Source: Deinococcus sp. LM3 (lineage in GTDB: Bacteria; Deinococcota; Deinococci; Deinococcales; Deinococcaceae). From it: DNA of 64,000 nucleotides. The position numbers and the translations under genes are program-made. The stretch lies in assembly GCF_002017875.1 (NCBI RefSeq), contig NZ_MUFV01000002.1, positions 310,001 to 374,000 of the forward strand. The letters run 5' to 3'. Under the pieces are notes generated by a model that had not been told where the DNA came from, ran no database searches, and worked only from the letters and a program-made list of their open reading frames with translations. Shown here piece by piece: positions 1 to 9,275 of this stretch (positions are counted from its first letter, which is position 1; every line of letters begins with the position of its first letter).

Positions 1-1
1 C

Positions 2-316
2 GCGGATCACTGGCAGGTGTACGGCACGGACGCCGCGCACATCCGGGCGATGCCCGGCGCGGATACCCCGCTGCACCCGGAACTGCCGTACACCGAGGCC
101 GAGGTCCGCTGGGCCGTCCGCGCCGAGCAGGCCCGCACCGCCGAGGACGTCCTGTCCCGCCGCCTGCGCGCGCTGCTGCTGAACGCGCGGGCCAGTATCG
201 AGGCCGCGCCGCGCGTGGTCGCCATCCTGGCCGAGGAACTCGGCCGCGACGCCGCGTGGCAGGCCGCGCAGGTGCAGGCGTACAGGGAACTGGCAGGCGG
301 GTACGTCCTGAACTGA
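2..316 (+). CDS. glpD: Glycerol-3-phosphate dehydrogenase, C-terminal part
   Basis: The reading frame is open from the left edge, so the 5' part of the gene lies outside the window. The visible ~104 residues match the C-terminal helical domain of FAD-dependent glycerol-3-phosphate dehydrogenase (DAO C-terminal domain), with the typical run around HPELPYTEAEVRWAVR and RALLLNARAS. The enzyme oxidises glycerol-3-phosphate to dihydroxyacetone phosphate at the membrane and passes electrons to quinone. The catalytic FAD domain is not visible, so the call rests on this domain alone. A strong hairpin follows the stop codon. Confidence 0.75.
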   Translation, partial: ADHWQVYGTDAAHIRAMPGADTPLHPELPYTEAEVRWAVRAEQARTAEDVLSRRLRALLLNARASIEAAPRVVAILAEELGRDAAWQAAQVQAYRELAGGYVLN

Positions 317-354
317 CCGTCGACTTGACGGCGGCGCCCGACCACCACTCGAAA

Positions 355-387
355 GCAGCGGCGGATTCCAGCAGGGTCCGCCGCTGC
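355..387 (+). terminator. Hairpin after glpD
   Basis: GCAGCGGCGGA and TCCGCCGCTGC form a perfect 11-bp stem with an 11-nt loop, 39 nt after the glpD stop. No T-run follows, so it may be a weak or Rho-assisted terminator. Confidence 0.5.
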
Positions 388-464
388 GCCGTGGCGGGCG
401 CGACCCCAGCGCCGGGACATTGACCGGCCGCGCAGACGAGGCAACCCCCGGCCCGGCGCTTGGT

Positions 465-470
465 TATGCT
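465..470 (+). promoter_or_regulatory. -10 box, leaderless start of diguanylate cyclase
   Basis: TATGCT lies 9 nt before the ATG at 480, so transcription would begin at or next to the start codon. This supports ATG 480 over the TTG further upstream. Confidence 0.5.
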
Positions 471-479
471 GCGGTATTC

Positions 480-1580
480 ATGCTTCCGCACACGCCGCAT
501 CAACCCACTTCCCGCGCGCAGGAACCGCTGCGCCGCCGGGTGTATGTGGCCGTGTGTCTGCTGGCCGCCGCGGCGCTGGTGGTGATTCTGCTGACCGACC
601 TGCGGCGCGGTCAGATGGATGCCAGCGTGGCGGGCGGGCTGGCGCTGTGCCTGGGGGTAGCGGGCCTGCTGCAGTTCTCACGTCTGCCCTGGCTGCTGGT
701 GGATTACACCGTGCTGGTGGGCGCGTCGGGCATTGTCGTCACGCAGCTGCTGGAACTGCTGCGCCTTCAGGAGTCCATTCCGGTCCGCAGTTACTTTCCC
801 GGCGCGTTCCTGGTGATCGCGGCGTTCAGTGTCCTGCCGGTCCGGGCGGCGCTGACCTACACGGCCGTGCTGCTGAGCGTCTTCGCGGGCCTGTCGGTTG
901 TCACGGGCAGTGACGTGGTGCTGCTGGGTCAGCTGGCGCTGACGTCCCTGCTGATCGCGCACCTGTCGTACTTCGGGCGGCAGGTGAGCGCCGAACGGGC
1001 CCGCTCGGACGAGCAGTACCGGCTGTCGCGCACCGACGTCCTGACCGGCCTGGACAACCGGCGCGGCATGTACGAACGCATTCAGCAGGCGTTCTCCCGG
1101 AGCCTTAACGAGGAGGGTGCGGAGTTCACGGTCCTGCTGGCCGACATCGACCATTTCAAGCGCGTGAACGACACCTTCGGGCATGACGTGGGCGATCAGG
1201 TGCTGCGGCGCGTGGCGACTGTCCTGCAACGCCAGGTCGGTGACCAGGGCAGCGTGTCCCGCTGGGGCGGCGAGGAATTCCTGATCCTGCTGCACACCAG
1301 TGACCCGCCGGTGGTGCGCGCGGTGGCCGGGCAGCTCTGGCACGCGGTGCGCACGGCGGCCGTGGCGGGCCTTCCGCCCGTGACCACCAGCGTGGGCGTG
1401 GCGAGTTCCGGCGAGGTCACCTCGGTCAGTGATCTGCTGCGGATCGCGGACCGCCGCCTGTACGAGGCCAAGGACGCCGGGCGGGACCGCGTGCAGCTCG
1501 GCCCGGCCCGCAGCCGGAGCGCGCCGGTCCCGGCGCCTCCCGGCCCGGCGCCACGACCGGAACAGGCGGAGCGGGCGTAG
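480..1580 (+). CDS. Membrane-anchored diguanylate cyclase (GGDEF)
   Basis: A 366-residue protein predicted to make cyclic di-GMP from two GTP. The first ~180 residues carry about five or six hydrophobic helices and a short linker leads into one GGDEF domain. The signature is intact as RWGGEEF, and the substrate region has LTGLDNRRGM and DIDHFKRVND. The RxxD inhibitory site normally found five residues before the signature is absent (GDQG there), so classical product inhibition is not expected. The tail is Pro/Ala-rich. Start chosen at ATG 480 because of the adjacent -10 box. It converges on the MATE gene. The membrane sensor part matches no domain I can name. Confidence 0.85.
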   Translation: MLPHTPHQPTSRAQEPLRRRVYVAVCLLAAAALVVILLTDLRRGQMDASVAGGLALCLGVAGLLQFSRLPWLLVDYTVLVGASGIVVTQLLELLRLQESIPVRSYFPGAFLVIAAFSVLPVRAALTYTAVLLSVFAGLSVVTGSDVVLLGQLALTSLLIAHLSYFGRQVSAERARSDEQYRLSRTDVLTGLDNRRGMYERIQQAFSRSLNEEGAEFTVLLADIDHFKRVNDTFGHDVGDQVLRRVATVLQRQVGDQGSVSRWGGEEFLILLHTSDPPVVRAVAGQLWHAVRTAAVAGLPPVTTSVGVASSGEVTSVSDLLRIADRRLYEAKDAGRDRVQLGPARSRSAPVPAPPGPAPRPEQAERA

Positions 1581-1633
1581 AAGGCGGCCATCGGACGGGG
1601 AAAGGGACGCTCCGGGGGAACGGAACGCCGCGC

Positions 1634-3028
1634 TCAGACTGGCTGCCGGATGTGGCTGGCGTCGGTGCGGCGCAGGAAGCGGGCCAGCAGCAGCGCGGCG
1701 GTGCACAGCAGGCCGGTGCACAGGCCGAACCACAGGCCGCGCGGGCCCAGGCCCAGCCCGAAGGCCAGCAGGACGCCGCTGCCCAGGCCCACGATCCAGT
1801 ACGTGACCAGGGAGATCAGCATGGGCACGCGGGTGTCCTGAAGTCCGCGCAGCGCGGCGTTCGCGGTGACCTGCACGCCGTCGGCGGCCTGGAACAGCGT
1901 GGCGATCAGCAGGAAAGAGGCGGCCTGCGCGACCAGGGCGGCGTTGGCGGGGTCGCGGACGTTCACGAACACGCCCGTGACCGCGCCGGGCGTCAGGACG
2001 TAGGACACGCTGACGAGCAGCATGATCAGCGCGGCGGCCCCCGCGCCGAGCAGGCCCACGCGGCGCGCGGCCCTCAGGTTCCCGGCGCCGTGGTGGTGTG
2101 CGACGCGGATGCCGGTGGCGGTCGCCAGTCCCAGCGGCACCATGAACACGGCCGTGATGACCTGCAGGGCCACGTTGTGCGCGGCCAGCGCGTCCGGGCC
2201 GAAGCGGGCCATCAGCAGCGAGGTGACGGTGAACAGGCCGCCCTCGGCGCCGAGGGTCAGGCCGATGGGCCAGCCCAGGCGCAGCAGGACGCGCAGTTCC
2301 GCGCGAACCGTGCCGGGCGGTGTGGGCGCGGCCTTCGGAACGGCGAGACGGGAGCGGGCCAGGAAGGCCAGGATCAGGGCGCTCGCCCAGTACACGATCA
2401 CGGTGGTCAGGGCCGCGCCGGCCACGCCCAGTGCGGGCAGTGGCCCCCAGCCGAAGGTCAGGGCGGGACTCAGCGCGGCGGCGCCCAGCGCGCCGCCCAG
2501 CGCGGTGAGGGTGACGGCGCGCGGCTGCCCGGTGCCCTCAAGGGCGCCGCGCAGGGCGCTGAAGGCCAGTGTGGCCGGCATGCCCAGCGCGTACAGGCGC
2601 AGGTACAGGCCGGCGAGGTCGCCGCGCAGGCCGTCGGGCGCGTGCGTCTGCATCAGGTGGGCGGCCAGGAAGGCCAGCGGCAGGAACGCGGCGGACAGCA
2701 GCGCGGCCAGCAGCAGCCCGGCGCGGGTGGCGCGGGCCACGCCGGCCGGGTCGCCCGCACCGTGCGCGGCGGCCACGCGCGGCGCGACCGAGAGCATGAC
2801 GCCCAGCAGCACGATGAACCCCAGGTAGTACGCGGCGTTCCCGTACGCGACGGCGGCCAGTTCGGCCGGGCCGAGGCGGCCGATGACGGCGGTGCTGATC
2901 AGGGCCAGGGCGTTCACGCTGAACTGCGAGACGATGACCGGCACCGCGAGGCGCAGCAGCGTGCCGCCCTCGCTGCGGGGGCGGTCGGGTGCCGGCGCGG
3001 GTGAGAATGCAGGAGGGTCGGTCGGCAT
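1634..3028 (-). CDS. MATE family multidrug/Na+ antiporter
   Basis: A 464-residue integral membrane protein with about 12 hydrophobic helices in two similar halves, beginning LLRLAVPVIVSQFSVNALAL and containing ALEGTGQPRAV, both typical of MATE exporters (NorM/DinF type) that expel cationic compounds in exchange for Na+ or H+. ATG 3028 is preferred over an upstream frame start at 3124: TACACT lies 6 nt upstream, giving a leaderless transcript, and the extra 32 residues look non-coding and overlap a palindrome. Substrate is unknown. Confidence 0.85.
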   Translation of the reverse strand: MPTDPPAFSPAPAPDRPRSEGGTLLRLAVPVIVSQFSVNALALISTAVIGRLGPAELAAVAYGNAAYYLGFIVLLGVMLSVAPRVAAAHGAGDPAGVARATRAGLLLAALLSAAFLPLAFLAAHLMQTHAPDGLRGDLAGLYLRLYALGMPATLAFSALRGALEGTGQPRAVTLTALGGALGAAALSPALTFGWGPLPALGVAGAALTTVIVYWASALILAFLARSRLAVPKAAPTPPGTVRAELRVLLRLGWPIGLTLGAEGGLFTVTSLLMARFGPDALAAHNVALQVITAVFMVPLGLATATGIRVAHHHGAGNLRAARRVGLLGAGAAALIMLLVSVSYVLTPGAVTGVFVNVRDPANAALVAQAASFLLIATLFQAADGVQVTANAALRGLQDTRVPMLISLVTYWIVGLGSGVLLAFGLGLGPRGLWFGLCTGLLCTAALLLARFLRRTDASHIRQPV

Positions 3029-3034
3029 CCGGCC

Positions 3035-3040
3035 AGTGTA
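3035..3040 (-). promoter_or_regulatory. -10 box of the MATE gene
   Basis: TACACT on the minus strand, 6 nt before ATG 3028; leaderless geometry. Confidence 0.5.
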
Positions 3041-3122
3041 CGGGCGGGCGGGGCTTTCGCCGGGAACGGGGCCGGGCGGGTGATCCGCCCTGCCGGACAC
3101 CTGGACGCCGCAGACAGACTTC

Positions 3123-3136
3123 AACGAACGTTCGTT
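3123..3136. promoter_or_regulatory. Perfect palindrome, candidate TetR-type operator
   Basis: AACGAACGTTCGTT is a perfect 14-bp palindrome centred 20 bp upstream of the -10 box of the PLP-enzyme gene, where a -35 element would sit, and between two divergent genes. A repressor bound here could block the rightward promoter. No regulator gene is adjacent, so the protein is unknown. Confidence 0.5.
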
Positions 3137-3148
3137 AGGGCGATCCGT

Positions 3149-3154
3149 TACAGT
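3149..3154 (+). promoter_or_regulatory. -10 box of the PLP-enzyme gene
   Basis: TACAGT ends 5 nt before ATG 3160; leaderless geometry. Confidence 0.5.
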
Positions 3155-3159
3155 AGGGC

Positions 3160-4389
3160 ATGACCCACAATCCAGACCCGGCCCGCCAGCGGGGCTTCCG
3201 GACCCGCGCCGTCCACGCCGGACACGGCCTCGACCCGGCCACCGGCGCGCACGCCACGCCCATCTACGCCACCAGCACCTTCGGCTACGGCAGCGCCGAA
3301 CGCGGCGCGCGCCTGTTTGCCGGTGAGGAACAGGGGTACTTCTACTCGCGCCTGACCAATCCCACCGTCCGCGCCTTCGAGGAGAAGGTCGCCAGCCTGG
3401 AAGGCCTGCCGGACGCCGTGGCCTTCGCCAGCGGCATGGGCGCCGTGTCCGCCGTGTGCCTGACCCTGCTGAAACCCGGCGACGAGCTCATCTTCATCGC
3501 GCCGCTGTACGGCGGCACGACCGGCTTCCTGACCGAGGTCGCCGCGAAGTTCGGCGTGACCGTCCACGAGGCGGCCGACGAGACCGCCGCCGAGGCCCTG
3601 TGCGGCCCCCGCACCCGCCTGATCTGGGTGGAGACGCCCACCAACCCCGCCCTGAACATCGTGGACCTTGAGCGCGTGTCGCGCATGGCTCGCGCCTGCG
3701 GCGCCCTGAGCGTCGCGGACAACACCTTCAGCAGTCCCTATCTGACCCGCCCGGCCGAACACGGCGTGGACCTCGTCATGCACAGCGCCACCAAGTACCT
3801 CGGCGGGCACGGCGACGCCATCGGCGGCGTCCTGGCCGGCCCCGCCGACCTGCTGGCCGAGGTGCGCGGCGTGGGCCTGCGCCACGTGGGCGCGTCCCTC
3901 GGGCCGTTCGAGGCGTACCTGTTCCTGCGCGGCCTGAAGACCCTCCCGCTGCGCATGGACGCCCACTGCGCCGGGGCCGCCGAACTGGCCGCCGCCCTGG
4001 ACGGCCACCCGGCCCTGCACGCCCTGCACTACCCCGGCCTGAGCCGCCACCCGGGCCACGAGGTCGCCCGCCGCCAGATGCGCGCCTTCGGGGGCCTGCT
4101 GAGCCTCGACCTGGGCAGCCAGGCGGCCGCGTTCACGTTCCTGAACAGCCTGACGCTGTTCACGCAGGCCGTCAGCCTGGGCGATGTGGAAAGCCTGTCA
4201 TGCCATCCGGGCAGCACCACCCACCACCTGCTGGGCGACGAGGCCCTGCTGCGCCAGGGCGTGACGCCCGGACTGGTCCGCCTGAGCGTGGGCATCGAGG
4301 ACCCCGCCGACCTGATCGACGACGTCCTGAGCGCCCTGGATCACGTCGGGACGCCCGCCCGCACCGACCGCGACCTCAGCCGCGCCTGA
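3160..4389 (+). CDS. PLP-dependent Cys/Met metabolism enzyme (methionine gamma-lyase / OAH sulfhydrylase family)
   Basis: A 409-residue fold-type I PLP enzyme of the trans-sulfuration family. The PLP lysine is Lys212 in HSATKYLGGHGD, the pyridine-nitrogen aspartate is Asp187 in VADNTFSSPY, and Tyr118 lies in APLYGGT. Family members cleave or join C-S bonds in methionine, cystathionine or O-acetylhomoserine. The GDVESLSCHPGSTTH segment is closest to the methionine gamma-lyase type, but the cysteine found near Tyr118 in the best-studied gamma-lyases is Gly here, so the exact reaction is open. Probably leaderless; a palindromic operator candidate lies upstream. Confidence 0.8.
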   Translation: MTHNPDPARQRGFRTRAVHAGHGLDPATGAHATPIYATSTFGYGSAERGARLFAGEEQGYFYSRLTNPTVRAFEEKVASLEGLPDAVAFASGMGAVSAVCLTLLKPGDELIFIAPLYGGTTGFLTEVAAKFGVTVHEAADETAAEALCGPRTRLIWVETPTNPALNIVDLERVSRMARACGALSVADNTFSSPYLTRPAEHGVDLVMHSATKYLGGHGDAIGGVLAGPADLLAEVRGVGLRHVGASLGPFEAYLFLRGLKTLPLRMDAHCAGAAELAAALDGHPALHALHYPGLSRHPGHEVARRQMRAFGGLLSLDLGSQAAAFTFLNSLTLFTQAVSLGDVESLSCHPGSTTHHLLGDEALLRQGVTPGLVRLSVGIEDPADLIDDVLSALDHVGTPARTDRDLSRA

Positions 4390-4430
4390 ACGCGGGGCTG
4401 TGCGCGTCAACGCTGCTGGCACAGCCTTCA

Positions 4431-4453
4431 GAGGGAGTCCATTCCGCTCCCTC
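4431..4453. terminator. Hairpin between convergent genes
   Basis: GAGGGAG and CTCCCTC form a 7-bp stem between the convergent PLP-enzyme and paaK genes. A second possible stem, GGCTGTG/CACAGCC, lies just before it. No T-run. Confidence 0.35.
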
Positions 4454-4460
4454 CGGGCTG

Positions 4461-5852
<1,392 letters not shown>

Positions 5853-5936
5853 GGGCAGTGCCTCCCTGGGCCGCCCGGTGAAGCGGGCGGGCATCGATGT
5901 GGTGGCCCGCAGTGTAGCCCGCGTTCACAGCAGTGT

Positions 5937-8525
5937 TCAGTCGGTGCGCGGCAGGGAGAACGAGAAGGTCGCTCCCTGGTCCGGCGCGCCCTGCGCGGCC
6001 CAGCTGCCCCCGTGGCGGGACAGGATGCGGCGCACGTTCGCGAGGCCCACGCCGGTGCCGCCGAACTCCTCGGGGCGGTGAAGGCGCTGGAACACGCCGA
6101 ACAGTTTGTGTGCGTAGCGGCTGTCGAATCCGACCCCATTGTCGCGGACGTGCACGGTCCAGCGTTCCGGGTGCGCCTCGGCCCAGATCTCGATGAGGGC
6201 CTCGGGGCGGCGGGTGGTGTACTTCACGGCGTTACCCATCAGGTTCGACAGGACCTGCCGCAGCAGCGCCGCGTCGCCCTGCACGGCCGGCAGTTCCGAC
6301 ACGCGCCACTGCACCGAGCGGCCCTTCAGGTCGGGTTTCAGGTCGGTCTGCACGCCGCGCACCAGGTCGTTCAGGTCGACGGGTCCGACGCGCAGTTCCT
6401 GACGCGCCGTGCGGGAGAGGTTCAGCATCGCGTCGATCAGTTCGTTCATGTGCGCGGTGGATTCCGTGATGATGTTCAGGGCGCGCGCCGCCTTGGGGTT
6501 GGTGTCCAGTTCCTGACCGAGCGCCTTGCGCAGCAGGTCCGCGAAGCCCGCGATGTGCCGCACCGGGGCGCGCAGGTCGTGACTGACCGAGTACGCGAAG
6601 GCCTCGAGTTCCTCGTTGGCGGCGTGCATGGCGGCGTTGCTGCGTTCGAGTTCCGCCGAGTAGCGCCGCAGTTCCGTGACGCTCCGCGCGCGGTCCAGGG
6701 CCAGGGCGAGGCTGCGCGTGACGCTGCTGAGCAGTGACCGGTCGGCGGGAGTCCAGGGGCGGGCATGATCCTGAGCCATGCAGAACACCCCGACCGGCGT
6801 TCCGTTCTCCAGCAGTGGCAGGCAGGCGGTCGCGCCGACCCCGTCGGTGTGGGTCAGGCCGTCGGTGTCCAGGGCGTAGGCGTCCTGGTACAGCGGCTCG
6901 CGGGTCCGCCAGGGCGTGATCAGGTTCAGGGTCCGTTCGAAGTCCAGTCCGGCGTCCACGGTCCGCTGGAGTTCCGGGTTGCCCATGTCGCCCACCTGGG
7001 ATTTCAGGCGCCACAGGCGCGGGCCGCCGGGGGCGGTGTCGGGTTCGTAGTACACGGCAAATCCTGTGGGCAGCAGCGACAGGGCGACTTCCTGGGCGCG
7101 GCGGATCAGGGCGTAGCGGTCCTCCTGCGCGCCCAGGTCGGCGCTGAGCTGCGCGAACGCCTCCAGCGAGCGGGTCTGCGCCTGAAGCGAGGCGTTCTGG
7201 TTGCGCAGCAGGTCGTCTTTCGCGGCGCGGTCCAGGGCCATGCCCAGCGAGCGGCCCACCGAGCGGAACACGCTGCGTTCCCGTTCGGTCCAGTCACGCC
7301 CGGCGCGGTTGAGCATGACCAGCATGCCTGCCGGATGCCCGTCGCGCAGCGTGACATGCACTGCGAACGCACGGGGGACGTGGGGACCGGCGGGGGCGTC
7401 CGGGAACGGCAGGAACAGCGTCTGCCCGGCCTGCTGCGCGGTGAGGGCCGTGTGGGTGTCGGGGGCCAGGGGGCCGCCCAGCAGGTCCGTCAGTTCCGGG
7501 GGCAGGTCGGCCGCCGACGTGACCGGCGTCCACTGTCCGTGGTGCGCCTCGAGGTACGCGACGTCCACGTCGCCGAGGGTGGCGCGCAGCACGTCGGCGG
7601 CGCGGGTGGAGAGGTCCAGCAGGTCGGTGGTGTGCAGGACCTGCTCCTCGAAGCTCACGAAGGCGGCCAGCGCGGCGCGTTCCTCCGCGAGTTGCTGCAC
7701 GTGCCAGGCGCGGCTCAGGGCGAGGTTCAGGCTGCGGCAGGCGGCGGTGAACACGCCGCGTTCCAGGTCGGTCCAGGTGTCGTGGTCGGTGGTGCCGACC
7801 GCCAGGAGGCCGCTGACCTGCCCGTCGCGGTAGAAGGCCTGCAGGGCGGCGGCGCGGTACCGCGCGGTCTGCGGGAGGCCCTGGGCGCCGGCGTCCCAGT
7901 GGTCGATGAAGGTCGGCTGTCCGGATCGCACGGCGCTGTCCAGCGCGGAGATGCCGGTCAGGAGGCCGCCGGGGGCCGCGCCGGTCAGGTCCAGTTCGAT
8001 GTTGCCGGACATGAACTGCACGCACCAGCCGCTGCCGACGCGGTCCATGTACGCCAGCGAGACGCCCGGCAGCAGCTGACGGATGCCACGGTCGGCGCTG
8101 CGGATCAGGGCGTCCGGGTCCGACGCGTCCCCGAGTTCCTCGGTCAGCAGCATGAAGGCGCGCAGGGCCGCTTCCCGGTCGCGGGTGCGGCCGCCGTCCG
8201 GCAGGGCGGTGCGGGTCAGGGCCGCGCCGATCAGGGGCGGCAGGGCCGCGAGCAGGGCGTGGTCCACGTCGCCCAGGGGCGTGTCCGGCGCGAAGTGCAG
8301 GCGGGCGGTCAGCGGGCCGGTCGCGCCGCTGACCGGCAGTTCGACCGTGACCGTGCCGGGCAGGCTGTCCGGGAAGGGTTCGGGTGGGTCGTCCGGATGG
8401 GCGAGGTCCACGGCGGCTCCCAGGCCGCGCAGGGCGTCGCGGACCTGACTGAGGGTGACGGCGGTGGACAGGGCGCTGATGACCTCCTGCCAGCGGCGCA
8501 GCAGCGAGGAGGTGGGGGCGGTCAT
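5937..8525 (-). CDS. Cytoplasmic multi-GAF sensor histidine kinase
   Basis: An 862-residue kinase with no membrane segment. The N-terminal ~620 residues look like three successive GAF-type sensor modules (roughly 110-280, 290-440, 460-620), followed by a short coiled coil, a HisKA domain with phospho-acceptor His649 in SVSHDLRAP, and an HATPase domain (NLMGNAVKY, VRDNGVGF, GGTGVGLANV) to the C-terminus. This layout resembles the output half of bacteriophytochrome-like kinases, and the gene diverges from the phytochrome operon, but no chromophore-binding motif is seen. No partner response regulator is adjacent. ATG 8525 is probably leaderless. Ligand unknown. Confidence 0.85.
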   Translation of the reverse strand: MTAPTSSLLRRWQEVISALSTAVTLSQVRDALRGLGAAVDLAHPDDPPEPFPDSLPGTVTVELPVSGATGPLTARLHFAPDTPLGDVDHALLAALPPLIGAALTRTALPDGGRTRDREAALRAFMLLTEELGDASDPDALIRSADRGIRQLLPGVSLAYMDRVGSGWCVQFMSGNIELDLTGAAPGGLLTGISALDSAVRSGQPTFIDHWDAGAQGLPQTARYRAAALQAFYRDGQVSGLLAVGTTDHDTWTDLERGVFTAACRSLNLALSRAWHVQQLAEERAALAAFVSFEEQVLHTTDLLDLSTRAADVLRATLGDVDVAYLEAHHGQWTPVTSAADLPPELTDLLGGPLAPDTHTALTAQQAGQTLFLPFPDAPAGPHVPRAFAVHVTLRDGHPAGMLVMLNRAGRDWTERERSVFRSVGRSLGMALDRAAKDDLLRNQNASLQAQTRSLEAFAQLSADLGAQEDRYALIRRAQEVALSLLPTGFAVYYEPDTAPGGPRLWRLKSQVGDMGNPELQRTVDAGLDFERTLNLITPWRTREPLYQDAYALDTDGLTHTDGVGATACLPLLENGTPVGVFCMAQDHARPWTPADRSLLSSVTRSLALALDRARSVTELRRYSAELERSNAAMHAANEELEAFAYSVSHDLRAPVRHIAGFADLLRKALGQELDTNPKAARALNIITESTAHMNELIDAMLNLSRTARQELRVGPVDLNDLVRGVQTDLKPDLKGRSVQWRVSELPAVQGDAALLRQVLSNLMGNAVKYTTRRPEALIEIWAEAHPERWTVHVRDNGVGFDSRYAHKLFGVFQRLHRPEEFGGTGVGLANVRRILSRHGGSWAAQGAPDQGATFSFSLPRTD

Positions 8526-8533
8526 ACCGGTTC

Positions 8534-8539
8534 AGCATA
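8534..8539 (-). promoter_or_regulatory. -10 box of the GAF histidine kinase
   Basis: TATGCT on the minus strand, 8 nt before ATG 8525. Confidence 0.45.
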
Positions 8540-8632
8540 GCGCCGGCCCCGTGACGGCGCGGGGCGGGTCATCAGAGGGTTTTCTTCATGTGCGTGGGGG
8601 CGGGCGCGGGTGGGGGCGCGCGGGTTTTCTGC

Positions 8633-8639
8633 TACAACT
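8633..8639 (+). promoter_or_regulatory. -10 region of the bphO operon
   Basis: TACAACT lies 6 nt before GTG 8646 and supports that start; an imperfect TAnnnT match. Confidence 0.4.
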
Positions 8640-8645
8640 GAGGGC

Positions 8646-9275
8646 GTGATCCTGCCGCACCTGAAGGCCAGTACCCGCGAGCAGCACGAGCGGGCCGAAG
8701 CCCACCTGAACCTGATGGACCCGGCGCTGGACCGGCGGCGTTACGGGGACGTGCTGCGGACCATGCGGAGCCTGTACGGCACGCTGGAACCGCGCGTCGG
8801 GGCGCGGCTGGGCGAGGCGGGACGCGCGGCGCTCGACTGGCCGGCCCGCCTGAAGGTGCCGCTGCTGGACCGTGACCTGCGCGCCCTGGACGTGGCGCCC
8901 GCCGCCGACCTGGACGCCGGGACGGTCGACGTGTTCCTGCGGGACGAGGCGGACGCCTGGGGCGCGGCGTACGTGCTGGAGGGCGCCACGCTGGGCGGCC
9001 AGCTGGTCCGCCGTCACCTGGAAGCCCGGCTGGGCCTGCGCGATGAGGGAACGGCCTTCTACAGCAGTTACGGCCCGCTGACCGGGCCGCGCTGGCGGGC
9101 CTTCGGGGAGGCGCTGGAGGCGCGCGTGGCGCAGGGGCCGGACCCCGCGACCTTCACGGCCCGCGCGACCGACGCGGCCCGGCGCACCTTCGGGCTGTTC
9201 GTGGACCGGCTGGCCGCCGCGCCGGAGGGCCGCCGGCCGGATCCGGGCCGCCCGGTCACGCGGAGCCTGACGTGA
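8646..9275 (+). CDS. bphO: Heme oxygenase (biliverdin-producing)
   Basis: A 209-residue protein of the HO-1-like family, beginning LPHLKASTREQHERAEAHLN; the histidine in EQH is the expected proximal heme ligand. The conserved C-proximal segment with GATLGGQLVRRHL supports the family. It opens heme to biliverdin, CO and iron, supplying the chromophore of the phytochrome encoded next. GTG 8646 is used because of the adjacent -10 region and because homology begins there. Its TGA overlaps the GTG of bphP (GTGA), so the two are translationally coupled. Confidence 0.92.
   Translation: MILPHLKASTREQHERAEAHLNLMDPALDRRRYGDVLRTMRSLYGTLEPRVGARLGEAGRAALDWPARLKVPLLDRDLRALDVAPAADLDAGTVDVFLRDEADAWGAAYVLEGATLGGQLVRRHLEARLGLRDEGTAFYSSYGPLTGPRWRAFGEALEARVAQGPDPATFTARATDAARRTFGLFVDRLAAAPEGRRPDPGRPVTRSLT

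Noticed and set aside
3123..3136. Operator for a Thermus-type PaaR regulator serving paaK
   Set aside because: Its two AACG/CGTT half-sites are 6 bp apart here rather than 2, and the site faces the PLP-enzyme gene, not paaK.
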